A stretch of 64,000 nt of DNA from Desulfobacteraceae bacterium (GTDB taxonomy: Bacteria > Desulfobacterota > Desulfobacteria > Desulfobacterales > Desulfosalsimonadaceae): NCBI GenBank assembly GCA_014237465.1, contig JABZFM010000002.1, forward strand, positions 62,001 to 126,000, written 5' to 3'. Below the pieces are notes generated by a model. That model saw only the letters and a program-made list of their open reading frames with translations. It was not told the origin of the DNA and searched no databases. Positions 1 to 8,436 of this stretch are shown here, in pieces (the stretch's first letter is position 1; each line of letters opens with the position of its first letter). The translations under genes were made by a program, and so were the position numbers.

Positions 1-260
1 TCTATATTGTAATAGACACCGCCGCGCTCCATTGCCGCATGTAAATTGTCCACCGGGTTTTCCGGCACCTGTTGAATCTCAGCACCCGGTGACGTGTATG
101 TCAGACTATTGGCATCCGCCCATTTCTTCAACGATGCAAGACTGAAAACACAATGGTTTTCCTTTATGCGCACCGGAATTCTTCCCTGCCGGATCCACCG
201 TTCGGCAGTGGTGGGAGTAATGTTTAAGGCCGCTGCAAGCTCTTTTAACTGAAGTTTCAT
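1..260 (-). CDS. HTH protein, probable PTS EIIA-type C-terminal domain (partial, cut by window edge)
   Basis: The reading frame starts at an ATG (complement of 258-260) and runs off the left edge with about 86 codons visible. The first ~50 residues form a MerR/excisionase-type winged helix: a KELAAALNITPTTAERWIRQ stretch, then GRIPVRI. After a short linker comes LHAAMERGGVYYNI, which resembles the beginning of nitrogen-type EIIA (PtsN-like) domains. A DNA-binding domain joined to EIIA would suit a phosphorylation-linked regulator. The HTH reading is strong; the EIIA reading rests on about 14 residues and is an inference. It lies downstream of and in the same direction as the HD-hydrolase gene, 105 bp away. 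Confidence 0.6.
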   Translation of the reverse strand, partial: MKLQLKELAAALNITPTTAERWIRQGRIPVRIKENHCVFSLASLKKWADANSLTYTSPGAEIQQVPENPVDNLHAAMERGGVYYNI

Positions 261-365
261 AATTAAAACACTCTGTCTGTTTATAGCTATTTTAGCTGAA
301 AATCGATATGATTTATGAGCCTGACCTTCCTATAGAGTTCAAAGATTTCAATTAACACAAATGAC

Positions 366-917
366 TTATTCTTCATATCCGTCCATCCACCAGGCATCCC
401 ATGATGTAGACATGATTTCTTCTGCCAGTCGTTTTCCAATTTCTGTTTTTAAACGCTGCTGCACAACCGGCAGCCATTGTTCCGGGCTTTTATGACCCGT
501 ATCGGAAATGGATTTCAAATCAAGGATAAACGACAGCTGATCTGCATCATAGGCCATTTTTGATTCATCCGTCTCCTGTTCGTTAAATTCCTTTATCAGA
601 CTGGCCATGGATTGACCAAATGGAAGGTGTCGGGTAGCATCTGCGACTGCTTTTTCCTCATCAGCGATCACGTATTTTTTCTGTACATAATTCTGGTCCC
701 CGATTCTGGCTTCCGGCAAATCATGAACCAGGCACATGGATATCAGCCGGAGTGAATCAATTTCCGGCGCCATCATAGACATCACATACGCAATAAACGT
801 CGCACTAAATGAATGTTCCGCCACAGACTCTTTTCCGACTCCCAGAAAATGATATCCTGCCCTGGGAATATTTTTTAAAATATTTGCCTCAAACAGCAGC
901 GCCGCGATATTCTTCAT
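366..917 (-). CDS. HD-domain hydrolase (YfbR/HDDC2-like)
   Basis: A 183-residue cytosolic protein consisting of a single HD fold. Metal ligands are visible: His35 in AEHSF, the His65-Asp66 doublet in VHDLPEARIGD, and Asp124/Asp126 in YDADQ. This spacing matches the family that includes the 5'-deoxynucleotidase YfbR and human HDDC2, so dephosphorylation of deoxynucleoside monophosphates is the best guess for the reaction. The length is normal for the family. It sits 69 bp downstream of the rhomboid gene on the same strand and may be co-transcribed with it. Substrate is not established by the sequence. Confidence 0.85.
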   Translation of the reverse strand: MKNIAALLFEANILKNIPRAGYHFLGVGKESVAEHSFSATFIAYVMSMMAPEIDSLRLISMCLVHDLPEARIGDQNYVQKKYVIADEEKAVADATRHLPFGQSMASLIKEFNEQETDESKMAYDADQLSFILDLKSISDTGHKSPEQWLPVVQQRLKTEIGKRLAEEIMSTSWDAWWMDGYEE

Positions 918-986
918 CTTCAGTCCTTATCCTTTTGTACCCTTTAAAATTCAATATGATTGATGCCATCAAAATTATCCCCCGAA

Positions 987-1850
987 TTATCCACCTGACC
1001 AGGCCCAAAAAACAATAACCGACACCCCGGTCGCAAACAACCATTGAAGAATTTTCCCGGGAGTTTTTTTAATAAACAGGACATATAGACTTCCCAGCAG
1101 TATCCCGAAGAAAAAACCAAAAAGATGCGCCATGATATCGACCTCAGCTCCCCCGGCGCCAAGCAGTCCCAAAAGCGCCAATCCGCAGGCCACAGGCACC
1201 CATGCCGATTTCAACCGTTTCGAGGTTCTTTTAACTTTAAACCCCTGGTAACCGGCCAATATGCCGATCGCGCCGAATACCGCGGTTGATGCGCCGATTG
1301 AAACATGGCCGCTCTCATACATGAATGCATTCAGCAGGTTGCCGGCAACCCCGCTGATGAGAATCATCAACCACCCGGTCCCCCAGCCGGTTACCGAGCA
1401 TACCGCGGTTCCAAAAATAAAAAGGCCGATCATATTGCCGGCAAGATGCACTTCATCTTTGTGAAGCATTAACGCCGTGACCGAGCGGTAGTATTCGCCG
1501 TCAAGTATCTTGACCGCCGACGCGCCGAACCGGTTGATGATCTCTTTCACGTCACCGGCATTTTGAACCAGTATATACCATAACAAAAGAATAATGGATA
1601 TGATAATACCTGAAATAATTGTGTCTTTCTGAATCTCGACACTCTTTTCGCTAAAGCCCGGGCGGGAATTTCTATTCTCTTTAAAATACAGCTCCATTGA
1701 CTCGAGCGCTCGGTCATAATGGGTTTCTTCAACCCACACATCCCACCCGTTTTTATTTTTTTTTATCCGATAGGACAATCCTGATGCAGACAAAACCAGA
1801 GCGCACAGGTCCGCCTGTTTTTGCGTTAGACTTTCAAAAAGGATATACAT
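987..1850 (-). CDS. Rhomboid-family intramembrane serine protease
   Basis: A 287-residue membrane protein. Residues 1-64 are a soluble N-terminal domain, followed by transmembrane segments from about residue 79. The rhomboid signature is intact: the HLAGNM motif (His135, Asn139), catalytic Ser188 in GASTAVFG, and catalytic His242 in AHLFGFFFG. Rhomboids cleave transmembrane substrates within the lipid bilayer; the substrate here is unknown. The catalytic dyad is complete, so the protein should be active. The upstream 600 bp carries mobile and palindromic sequence (see entries at 1895 and 2221). Confidence 0.93.
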   Translation of the reverse strand: MYILFESLTQKQADLCALVLSASGLSYRIKKNKNGWDVWVEETHYDRALESMELYFKENRNSRPGFSEKSVEIQKDTIISGIIISIILLLWYILVQNAGDVKEIINRFGASAVKILDGEYYRSVTALMLHKDEVHLAGNMIGLFIFGTAVCSVTGWGTGWLMILISGVAGNLLNAFMYESGHVSIGASTAVFGAIGILAGYQGFKVKRTSKRLKSAWVPVACGLALLGLLGAGGAEVDIMAHLFGFFFGILLGSLYVLFIKKTPGKILQWLFATGVSVIVFWAWSGG

Positions 1851-1894
1851 GCATGAAAAGCCATTGATTTAAAAAACATGATTTAAAAAATATT

Positions 1895-2070
1895 GATGAT
1901 CCTGTAAAAAATCAAATTCAGATGGACAGAAAAAAGCTCCACCATTCTTATAAAAATTGGCAAGGCGCATAAATCATGAGAAATGATGATTAGTTACCCT
2001 ACTTCGCAATAACAAAGAATACAATGCAACCCATAGCTAAAATAGACATGAAATTTTTTACGAAGCCATC
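1895..2070. repeat. MITE-like palindromic element, copy 1
   Basis: About 176 bp. The left end reads GATGATCCTGTAAAAAATC and the right end TTTTTTACGAAGCCATC, imperfect inverted copies of each other. Inside, AAAAAAGCTCCACC and AAAATTGGCAAGGCGC match the element at 46076-46240 almost base for base, and ATTGGCAAGGCG is also shared (on the opposite strand) with the element at 9569-9710. No coding frame is seen. It lies in the 618-bp gap between the rhomboid gene and htpG, which contains no gene that I can support. Confidence 0.75.
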
Positions 2071-2220
2071 AAGCTTATAGCATATCGCCTGTCAGGATAA
2101 CACCTGATAATTATTTAAAACTTTAGCACTTACCTGCTCTTAAGAAAAGATAATTCAAAAATGCTTTCGCCCCCTGCTCATATTCAATGGACGCAAGTTA
2201 TCAGGGGTGAATCAACATAG

Positions 2221-2365
2221 CCCGGATCTCTCATGAAGAAAATCAATTAAGTTGAAAAAATATGATTTCAATTGGTTATGTCAATGCTGTACACTATCAT
2301 TAAAACAGTCTGTTTCGGCTGTGTATCCTAAAAGCTCATTAATTTTCTTCATGAGAAGTCCGGGA
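2221..2365. repeat. Long inverted repeat upstream of htpG
   Basis: The arms at 2221-2249 (beginning CCCGGATCTCTCATGAAGAA) and 2338-2365 (ending TTCTTCATGAGAAGTCCGGG) are reverse complements over about 28 bases with two or three mismatches, separated by about 88 bp of AT-rich DNA. Its sequence is unrelated to the element at 1895. It ends eight bases before the predicted htpG promoter, so it could influence it or simply be a second transposon-derived palindrome. A smaller inverted pair (CACCTGATAA near 2100, TTATCAGGGGTG near 2198) lies just upstream. Confidence 0.6.
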
Positions 2366-2372
2366 TGGGGGG

Positions 2373-2400
2373 TTGACAAATGAAAAATCACACCCATTAT
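2373..2400 (+). promoter_or_regulatory. Predicted htpG promoter (sigma32-like, overlapping sigma70-like)
   Basis: TTGACA at 2373-2378 is followed after 14 bases by CCCATTAT at 2393-2400. This fits the heat-shock sigma32 pattern (TTGAAA, 13-15 bases, CCCATNT) and also gives a sigma70 reading with an ATTATA/TTATAT -10 at 17-18 bases. HtpG is a classical heat-shock protein, which makes the sigma32 reading attractive. Position relative to the ATG at 2469 leaves a ~60-nt leader. Confidence 0.5.
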
Positions 2401-2468
2401 ATAAAAAAATCCATCCCCAGCCTGTAATAATTTAAATAAATTTAAAAATAGAAATTTAAGGAGTCGAA

Positions 2469-4394
2469 ATGGAACGTAAAAAAGAAACCCATGAATTTAA
2501 AACCGAAGTGAAACAGTTCATGCATTTAATTATCAATTCCTTGTATTCAAACAAAGAAATTTTCTTAAGGGAATTAATTTCAAACGCCTCGGACGCCATT
2601 GACCGACTCAGCTTTAAAGCCCAGACCGACAACAAAATCCTTGGAAGCGACACCGACTATAAAATAAAGATCACTCCGGATAAGGATAATAAAACCATTA
2701 CCATATCCGATAACGGTATCGGCATGACCCATGATGAAGTGGTCGAGAATATCGGTACCATTGCCCGTAGCGGAACCGCGGCGTTTATGAAGGCATTGGA
2801 AAATTCAAAAAATCAGAACACCTTAACGCCCGAACTCATCGGCCAATTCGGGGTCGGCTTTTACAGCTCATTTATTGTTGCTGAAAAGATCACCATCATT
2901 ACCCGGGCTGCTGGAGAAGAGACTGCGACCCAATGGGAATCAGCCGGTGACGGATCATATACCATTGAACCGGTGACCAAAAACGCCCGGGGAACGGATG
3001 TTATTTTGTCGTTAAAACCGGTGGAAAAAGATGAGCAGGATTTTACCGAAGAATGGACCCTTCGTAACATTGTAAAGAAGCATTCTGACTTTGTCAGCTA
3101 CCCCATTGTCATGGATGTGGAACATGACGAGTATGAAACCGATGATGAAGGCAAACAAGTTCTGGATAAAGACGGGAAACCCATCAAAAAAGGGACGACT
3201 GTTAAAGAAGAAACCTTAAACTCAATGAAGGCGATCTGGGCCAGGGATAAAAAGGATGTTACTGAAGAAGAATACAAGGATTTCTACACGCACATCAGCC
3301 ATGACTGGAGCCCCCCACTGACCCAGCTCCATTTAAAACTCGAAGGCCTTACCGAGTACAGCGCGCTTTTATACATTCCATCCCAGGCCCCCATGGATTT
3401 GTTCATGCCGGAAAGAAAACACGGGGTTCAGCTATACTGTAGACGCGTCTTTATCATGGATGATTGTAAAGAATTGATTCCTGAATATCTCCGCTTTATC
3501 AAGGGCGTTGTCGATGCCCCGGACTTAAACCTGAATATCAGCCGTGAAATTCTTCAGCAGGATGCACTGGTCAGGAATATTCATAAAAACCTGATCAAAA
3601 AAATCCTCGACATGCTGGACCAAATGGATGCCGAGGAATATGAAAAATTCTACAATGAATTCGGTGCGGTCATCAAAGAAGGAATCCACTCCGACTGGGG
3701 CAACCGTGAAAAGCTCTCAAAGCTTGCCCGTTACAAAACAACAAAATCCGACGGCAAATGGGTTTCTCTGCAGGACTATGTAAACAATATGAAACCGGAT
3801 CAGGAAGACATCTATTATATAACCGGCGACAACCTTATATCCATACTCAACAGCCCGCACTTAGAGACCCTCAAGGAAAAGGATTTTGAGGTTCTTCTGA
3901 TGACCGACCCGGTGGATGAGTTTGTCATTCAGTCCCTTCCGGAGTTTGAAAAAAAGAAATTCAAAAGTGCGGAAAAAGGCGATCTGGATCTTGATAAAGT
4001 CGATGAAGCGAAAAAAGAAACATTTTCTTCATTATTTGAAAAAATCAAATCCCATCTTGAAGATAAAATTAAAGATGTCAAACCCTCTTCCCATTTAAAA
4101 GACTCCGTCTCCTGTCTGTCCGGGGATGCATATGACATGAGTGCTTACATGGAAAAACTTCTCAAGGCTTCAGGCCAGTCCATGCCGGACTCAAAACGGA
4201 TTCTCGAACTGAATATCAGCCATCCGGTGATGGAAAAAATCCAGTCTATCTATGAAAAAAACAATGACGATGATTCATTAAAGGATTACAGCAATCTCAT
4301 TTACGATCTGGCAATTGTTGGTGAAGGCGGAAAAGTTGAAAATCCGGCCCGATTCAACAAAATTATCGGCGATGTGATGGCAAAAGCTCTTTAA
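2469..4394 (+). CDS. htpG: Molecular chaperone HtpG (Hsp90 family)
   Basis: 641 residues, normal for bacterial HtpG. The N-terminal GHKL ATPase is complete: [23 protein letters not shown] and [11 protein letters not shown] follow in order in the first ~130 residues. The middle domain (about 220-500) carries the client and catalytic-loop segment around [12 protein letters not shown], and the C-terminal dimerisation domain follows. A good ribosome binding site (AAGGAG) sits seven bases before the ATG. It is monocistronic, with its own promoter and a strong terminator. Role: ATP-driven conformational chaperone for late-folding clients. Confidence 0.98.
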   Translation: MERKKETHEFKTEVKQFMHLIINSLYSNKEIFLRELISNASDAIDRLSFKAQTDNKILGSDTDYKIKITPDKDNKTITISDNGIGMTHDEVVENIGTIARSGTAAFMKALENSKNQNTLTPELIGQFGVGFYSSFIVAEKITIITRAAGEETATQWESAGDGSYTIEPVTKNARGTDVILSLKPVEKDEQDFTEEWTLRNIVKKHSDFVSYPIVMDVEHDEYETDDEGKQVLDKDGKPIKKGTTVKEETLNSMKAIWARDKKDVTEEEYKDFYTHISHDWSPPLTQLHLKLEGLTEYSALLYIPSQAPMDLFMPERKHGVQLYCRRVFIMDDCKELIPEYLRFIKGVVDAPDLNLNISREILQQDALVRNIHKNLIKKILDMLDQMDAEEYEKFYNEFGAVIKEGIHSDWGNREKLSKLARYKTTKSDGKWVSLQDYVNNMKPDQEDIYYITGDNLISILNSPHLETLKEKDFEVLLMTDPVDEFVIQSLPEFEKKKFKSAEKGDLDLDKVDEAKKETFSSLFEKIKSHLEDKIKDVKPSSHLKDSVSCLSGDAYDMSAYMEKLLKASGQSMPDSKRILELNISHPVMEKIQSIYEKNNDDDSLKDYSNLIYDLAIVGEGGKVENPARFNKIIGDVMAKAL

Positions 4395-4417
4395 TTATCA
4401 GATATAACTTTAAAACA

Positions 4418-4458
4418 GCCCGGGAATGTTTCATCCGAAACGTCCCGGGCATTTTTTT
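4418..4458 (+). terminator. Rho-independent terminator of htpG
   Basis: GCCCGGG at 4418-4424 pairs with CCCGGGC at 4444-4450, with the stem extended by ATGTTTC/GAAACGT around a short loop, followed by seven Ts. It begins 24 bases after the htpG stop codon. Confidence 0.92.
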
Positions 4459-4466
4459 GCGCCAAT

Positions 4467-4554
4467 TAAATTATTCTGGGTGATCCGCTTCAGTTAAGTT
4501 GAATTAAAAAGTTGAGACGATAACTTAAGCGAAGTGGATAACCAGGATAATTTA
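4467..4554. repeat. Long inverted repeat between htpG and the receiver gene
   Basis: The arms at 4467-4500 (TAAATTATTCTGGGTGATCC and on) and 4522-4554 (ending ACCAGGATAATTTA) are imperfect reverse complements separated by about 21 bases. It follows the htpG terminator and has no coding content. Together with 4555-4719 it fills a 260-bp gap with no gene; the remainder is AT-rich and holds the palindrome at 4688. Confidence 0.6.
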
Positions 4555-4687
4555 TTCGTCCATGTTTATCATAGATTTACCAGACTGTATCATATAATCG
4601 GTTGCCATTATAGACGGATTAGGTTACTTATTAACCAATTCAAAAAATAAAATGCGATAGTACAATAAACATCTGCCAGTGATAAAA

Positions 4688-4703
4688 ATTTAGTCGACTA
4701 AAT
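4688..4703. promoter_or_regulatory. Perfect 16-bp palindrome, candidate operator
   Basis: ATTTAGTCGACTAAAT is a perfect 16-base palindrome ending 16 bases before the ATG at 4720. Its position over the likely promoter/leader of the receiver operon suggests a dimeric repressor or activator site. The binding protein is unknown. Confidence 0.4.
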
Positions 4704-4719
4704 ATAAAAGCTATTTCAA

Positions 4720-5121
4720 ATGAAGCCGAAGCGAAAAATGCGGGTCATGGTCGTCGATGATGAGGATCATGTAAGAAAACTCATAACCACAGTCATTAAA
4801 AAGATGAACTGTGACATCGTCGGTGAAGCCAGCAACGGAAAAGAAGCTGTTACATTATTCTCTAACCTGAAACCCAATATGCTGCTTCTTGATATCAACA
4901 TGCCGTTAAAATCCGGAAAAGAGGCACTGGCTGATATTAAAAAAGGATTCCCGAATGCCTTTATCATCATGCTGACATCCCTGACCGATAAAGAGACAGT
5001 GGAAGACTGTATCGAACTCGGGGCTTCCGGGTTCATACGAAAAGATCTGCCGCTTGACGAGATGCGGGATGTCATCAAAAAAACCTGGGCCGCTTACAGA
5101 GAAACCTTTACGCAGGAATAA
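4720..5121 (+). CDS. Single-domain response regulator (CheY-like)
   Basis: A 133-residue stand-alone receiver domain. The acidic pair Asp13-Asp14, phosphoacceptor Asp58 in LLLDINMP, Thr86 and Lys108 are all present, so it should be phosphorylatable. There is no output domain. It is the first gene of a three-gene run: the next start codon is one base past its stop. An internal Met at codon 7 is a possible alternative start; neither has a strong ribosome binding site. Its partner may be the degenerate GspE-like protein encoded two genes downstream. Confidence 0.9.
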   Translation: MKPKRKMRVMVVDDEDHVRKLITTVIKKMNCDIVGEASNGKEAVTLFSNLKPNMLLLDINMPLKSGKEALADIKKGFPNAFIIMLTSLTDKETVEDCIELGASGFIRKDLPLDEMRDVIKKTWAAYRETFTQE

Positions 5122-5122
5122 A

Positions 5123-5287
5123 ATGAACTCAGAAGAAAAATATAATCTGTCCGACATGCTAAAGGAAATTGACGATGACATTCATGAGCAGAAAAAAGAC
5201 TTGAGCCAGGAAAAAAATATTCCCCAGGAGACTATCACCGAACTGATGATCGCAAATCTTAAGCAAAAGAAAAAAAAGATTACCTGA
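5123..5287 (+). CDS. Small charged protein of unknown function (54 aa)
   Basis: This frame starts at ATG 5123, one base after the preceding stop (TAA 5119-5121), with AGGA five bases upstream, and ends 19 bases before the next gene. The product begins MNSEEKYNLSDMLKEIDDDI and ends in a KQKKKKIT tail. It is acidic in the first half, lysine-rich in the second, and probably helical. The tight spacing on both sides argues that it is a real translated gene in this operon. I do not recognise the family. Confidence 0.65.
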   Translation: MNSEEKYNLSDMLKEIDDDIHEQKKDLSQEKNIPQETITELMIANLKQKKKKIT

Positions 5288-5306
5288 CACAGGACATTGC
5301 ATTAAG

Positions 5307-6998
5307 ATGATGATTCCGCCTAAAATTGAAAACCCTCTTTTTTTTAAACTGTTAAAAGAAGAACAGATTATTCCCGACGGTCTCATAACTGATCTGCTCA
5401 ATGAACTGGAAGGCAATGCCTTAGATGTACTGGCAACCCTTATCCAGAGCGGCATCGGCACCAAAAGACAGTTATGCCAGCTTTGGTGCGACTCCATCGG
5501 CATCGCCCACGTTGATCTTGAAAAATCCCTGTTCCAATCGGATGTGGTCCGAAAAATTCCGGAACGGTTTGCCAGACAGAATTACGCCATCCCCATATAT
5601 CAGATGGGCGATACAGTAACGGTGGCCACGCCGATTCCGGACAATATCGCGTTAAAAAGACAGATTGATAGTATCATCAAGGAGCCTGTGAACCTTGTTT
5701 TTGCATTACCCCAGGACATTGAGTGGGCGATTGAAAATGAGTATCAGACCAATACCGCTTTATATGAATTCTTTACTAAAATCACCACCAGTAAAGTATT
5801 TGAAGCAGATAGCCCCATCAGCGAAAAAACGTTTAAAGAAATCGCCGGCAAAGAGTCCATTAATCAACTCCATGTTTGTCTTATCCTGCTTGGCATTACT
5901 GAGCATACCAGTGAAATTCAAATTGACCCGGAAGAACATATTGCCAGAATCTGTTTTATCATCAACGGCAATTTCCATGAAAGACTGCAGATTGAAAAAA
6001 GCGTATATAATCAACTGTTAAAAAACCTGAAAACCATGGCAAAAATTAATGATGCCAAGGACAATGACGCGCAATACCGCCGGATCATCTTTCCGTCACC
6101 GGGAAAAAAGTTCGATATCCAGTTTTTGAGCCTGCCGACTGAATTCGGGGAAAAAGTCTTTCTGAAACTGATGGATCGGAAGGCATTACAGCATATACCC
6201 AGAATAAATGATCTGTATCTGTCCCTCAATCAGTTGCGCCGGCTCGAAAACCAGGTGAGCTCCTTAAAAGGCATAATGCTCATTTCCGGACCGTCTCAAT
6301 CCGATTACAGCAACCTTGCATATTCAATAATTAGAGAAATCCGTTCTTTAAACACACAAAAAATAATGACCGTGGAAGATTCACCCAGCTGCCTGTTAAA
6401 AGAAGTTGACCAGTACCAGGTAAATCCAAAGGCAAATTTCACACGTTCGGATGCACTCAAATCCTGCCTGAACCTCCACCCAAACGTCATTTATGTCCAG
6501 AACATCAAGGATCCTGAAATTACAGACGACCTGCGAAACGCTGCTGAAACCGGACAATTTATCATTGCCGGTATCAACGCTACCGATGTATTTGACACCT
6601 TATTCACCACCCGGCTGAGAATCGGTTCGGTGGTCACTTCCATTATCCATCAGCAGATAGTTCGACGACTGTGTGATCATTGTAAAGAAAAATATCAGCT
6701 GTCTCCCGAAGAAATGGAGGACCTGTTTATTTTTGACGGGACCCCAAAAGTGTTTGCCTATCGCGCAACCGGCTGTCCGTATTGCCGGCATACGGGATAT
6801 CACGGGCATATCGGTATCCAGGAACTACTGGTGATCAATGATGACATCAAAAATTTGATCAGCCGGAATGCAACAATCGGTGATATTCAAAAAAAATGTA
6901 AAAAGGATGGATTCCAAGGCCGGGAATATGACGGAATAAAAAAAGTACTCCGGGGCCTGACCACTTTTGAAGAAGTCCAATCGCTGCACTCAAGTTAA
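5307..6998 (+). CDS. GspE/PilB-family protein with degenerate ATPase motifs
   Basis: 563 residues with the layout of type II secretion/type IV pilus ATPases: an N-terminal MshEN-like domain (about 1-150), a central N2 domain and a RecA-like C-terminal half. The C-terminal zinc site is intact (CDHCKEKY and GCPYCRHTGYHG). The nucleotide-handling motifs are not: the Walker A position reads GPSQSDYS instead of GPTGSGKT, the Walker B segment reads VIYVQNIKD where GEIRD is expected, and the His box reads TGQFIIAGINATDV without its histidine. The fold should form but ATP hydrolysis is unlikely. Lying behind a CheY-like receiver, it may be a regulatory or scaffold relative of pilus/secretion motors. 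No pilin or secretin genes are nearby. Confidence 0.85.
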   Translation: MMIPPKIENPLFFKLLKEEQIIPDGLITDLLNELEGNALDVLATLIQSGIGTKRQLCQLWCDSIGIAHVDLEKSLFQSDVVRKIPERFARQNYAIPIYQMGDTVTVATPIPDNIALKRQIDSIIKEPVNLVFALPQDIEWAIENEYQTNTALYEFFTKITTSKVFEADSPISEKTFKEIAGKESINQLHVCLILLGITEHTSEIQIDPEEHIARICFIINGNFHERLQIEKSVYNQLLKNLKTMAKINDAKDNDAQYRRIIFPSPGKKFDIQFLSLPTEFGEKVFLKLMDRKALQHIPRINDLYLSLNQLRRLENQVSSLKGIMLISGPSQSDYSNLAYSIIREIRSLNTQKIMTVEDSPSCLLKEVDQYQVNPKANFTRSDALKSCLNLHPNVIYVQNIKDPEITDDLRNAAETGQFIIAGINATDVFDTLFTTRLRIGSVVTSIIHQQIVRRLCDHCKEKYQLSPEEMEDLFIFDGTPKVFAYRATGCPYCRHTGYHGHIGIQELLVINDDIKNLISRNATIGDIQKKCKKDGFQGREYDGIKKVLRGLTTFEEVQSLHSS

Positions 6999-7048
6999 AA
7001 CCAACTGGCAAAATCCCCGGTATTTGAACGCTAAATCTTTTTTGGCTG

Positions 7049-7087
7049 GCCTGTTATTTAATTCATATGAATGGCAGGCTTGTTTTT
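7049..7087 (+). terminator. Probable terminator of the receiver/GspE-like operon
   Basis: GCCTG at 7049-7053 pairs with CAGGC at 7075-7079, with an inner ATTCATATGAAT palindrome, followed by TTGTTTTT. It lies 50 bases after the stop of the GspE-like gene. Confidence 0.6.
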
Positions 7088-7150
7088 GCGGATAAAACCA
7101 TTTACTATTGAACGGTAAGAAATATTAACCCTATTCAGTGATGTAAAAAG

Positions 7151-8245
7151 ATGATGAACGTACTTATAGCAGAGGATGATGCTGCTGCCCGAAAAATGGT
7201 GTCTCAATACCTGAAAAAAAAAGGGTACAATGTCTTTGAGGCCTCAAACGGCATTGAAACATTTACGTCAATTATTGAACATCCCATTAACATTGCCGTA
7301 ATCGACTGGGTCTTGCCCGGAATGGACGGCATCGACGTCTGCCGTAAAATTCGCGAAAAACAAAAAAGCAGTTATGTGTTTATCATCATGCTGACCGCTA
7401 AAGAGGGGAAAAAAGATTTAATTGAAGGCTTTAAAGCAGGTGTTGATGAATACATCATGAAACCCGTGAACCTTCAGGAGCTGATTGCCCGGATCAAGGT
7501 GGGCGCACGCATTGTCCGGCTGGAAAAAAAACTGATCGAAAAACAAAGAGAACTTACCGGAAACAACGAGAGGAAAAATAAATTCATCGGGATTGTCGCG
7601 CATGACCTCAGAAACCCGGTTATTTCCATCAGGGGATTCAGTGAACTGCTTCTTAAAGATTCCAATAATTTTAATGAGGAACAGAACGAATTTTTAAGCA
7701 TCATCCATTCCACCAGCAGAAATATGCTGGCTATGATTAACGATCTTCTGGATATTTCCCGTATCGAAAGCGGCAATATACATCTTTCACAAAAAACCGG
7801 ATCATTAAATAAGTTAATCCTGGAAAAAATCCAGTTGATTCAATTACAGGCGAACAAAAAACATATCACCATTCATAAAGAGCTTTTCCTTATTCCGGAC
7901 ATTGCTTTTGACGCGCACCGGTTGGGACAGGCGGTTGACAACCTGATCACCAATGCCATTAAATTTGCGCCCATCGGATCAAACGTGTATTTAAGCCTGA
8001 AACAGGATGAGGGTCTTGTTAGATTCAGTGTTACGGATGAAGGGCCGGGCATCCCGAGAGAAGAACAGCACCTGTTGTTTTCTGAATTTCACCGGTTAAG
8101 CATCCGGCCGACAGGCGGAGAAACCAGCACAGGACTCGGACTGGCCATTGCCAAAAAAATTATTGAAGCCCACAACGGTGTGATCGAGTTTGAAACTCAG
8201 GAAGGCATGGGATCCACCTTCAGCCTGATCCTTCCGGTTAATTGA
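7151..8245 (+). CDS. Receiver-histidine kinase (REC-HisKA-HATPase)
   Basis: A 364-residue soluble protein. The N-terminal receiver (1-118) has Asp9/Asp10, phosphoacceptor Asp52 in VIDWVLPGMDG and Lys104. The HisKA segment carries His151 in IVAHDLRNP, and the HATPase domain shows the N box (DNLITNAIKF), G1 (DEGPGIP) and G2 (TGLGLAIAKKI). The receiver-first order with no membrane segment implies a cytosolic kinase whose activity is set by phosphorylation from another kinase. Two ATGs in a row (7151, 7154) make the exact start uncertain. It is separated from the previous operon by a terminator. Confidence 0.93.
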   Translation: MMNVLIAEDDAAARKMVSQYLKKKGYNVFEASNGIETFTSIIEHPINIAVIDWVLPGMDGIDVCRKIREKQKSSYVFIIMLTAKEGKKDLIEGFKAGVDEYIMKPVNLQELIARIKVGARIVRLEKKLIEKQRELTGNNERKNKFIGIVAHDLRNPVISIRGFSELLLKDSNNFNEEQNEFLSIIHSTSRNMLAMINDLLDISRIESGNIHLSQKTGSLNKLILEKIQLIQLQANKKHITIHKELFLIPDIAFDAHRLGQAVDNLITNAIKFAPIGSNVYLSLKQDEGLVRFSVTDEGPGIPREEQHLLFSEFHRLSIRPTGGETSTGLGLAIAKKIIEAHNGVIEFETQEGMGSTFSLILPVN

Positions 8246-8436
8246 TGGAGCAACTTCCGAATTGATCGCCAGCCTGATTCGTCATAGAACACCATGTTTT
8301 TGATCCAAATAAAATTTTGTGCCCTGCCAAACTGTTTCCGATAATACGGATTACAAAAATTCCATATCTGAAATCGAGTTTATTGTAAATATAGTGAAGG
8401 AATGGTTAACACGACAGATTAAAAAAGCAGCAATCA

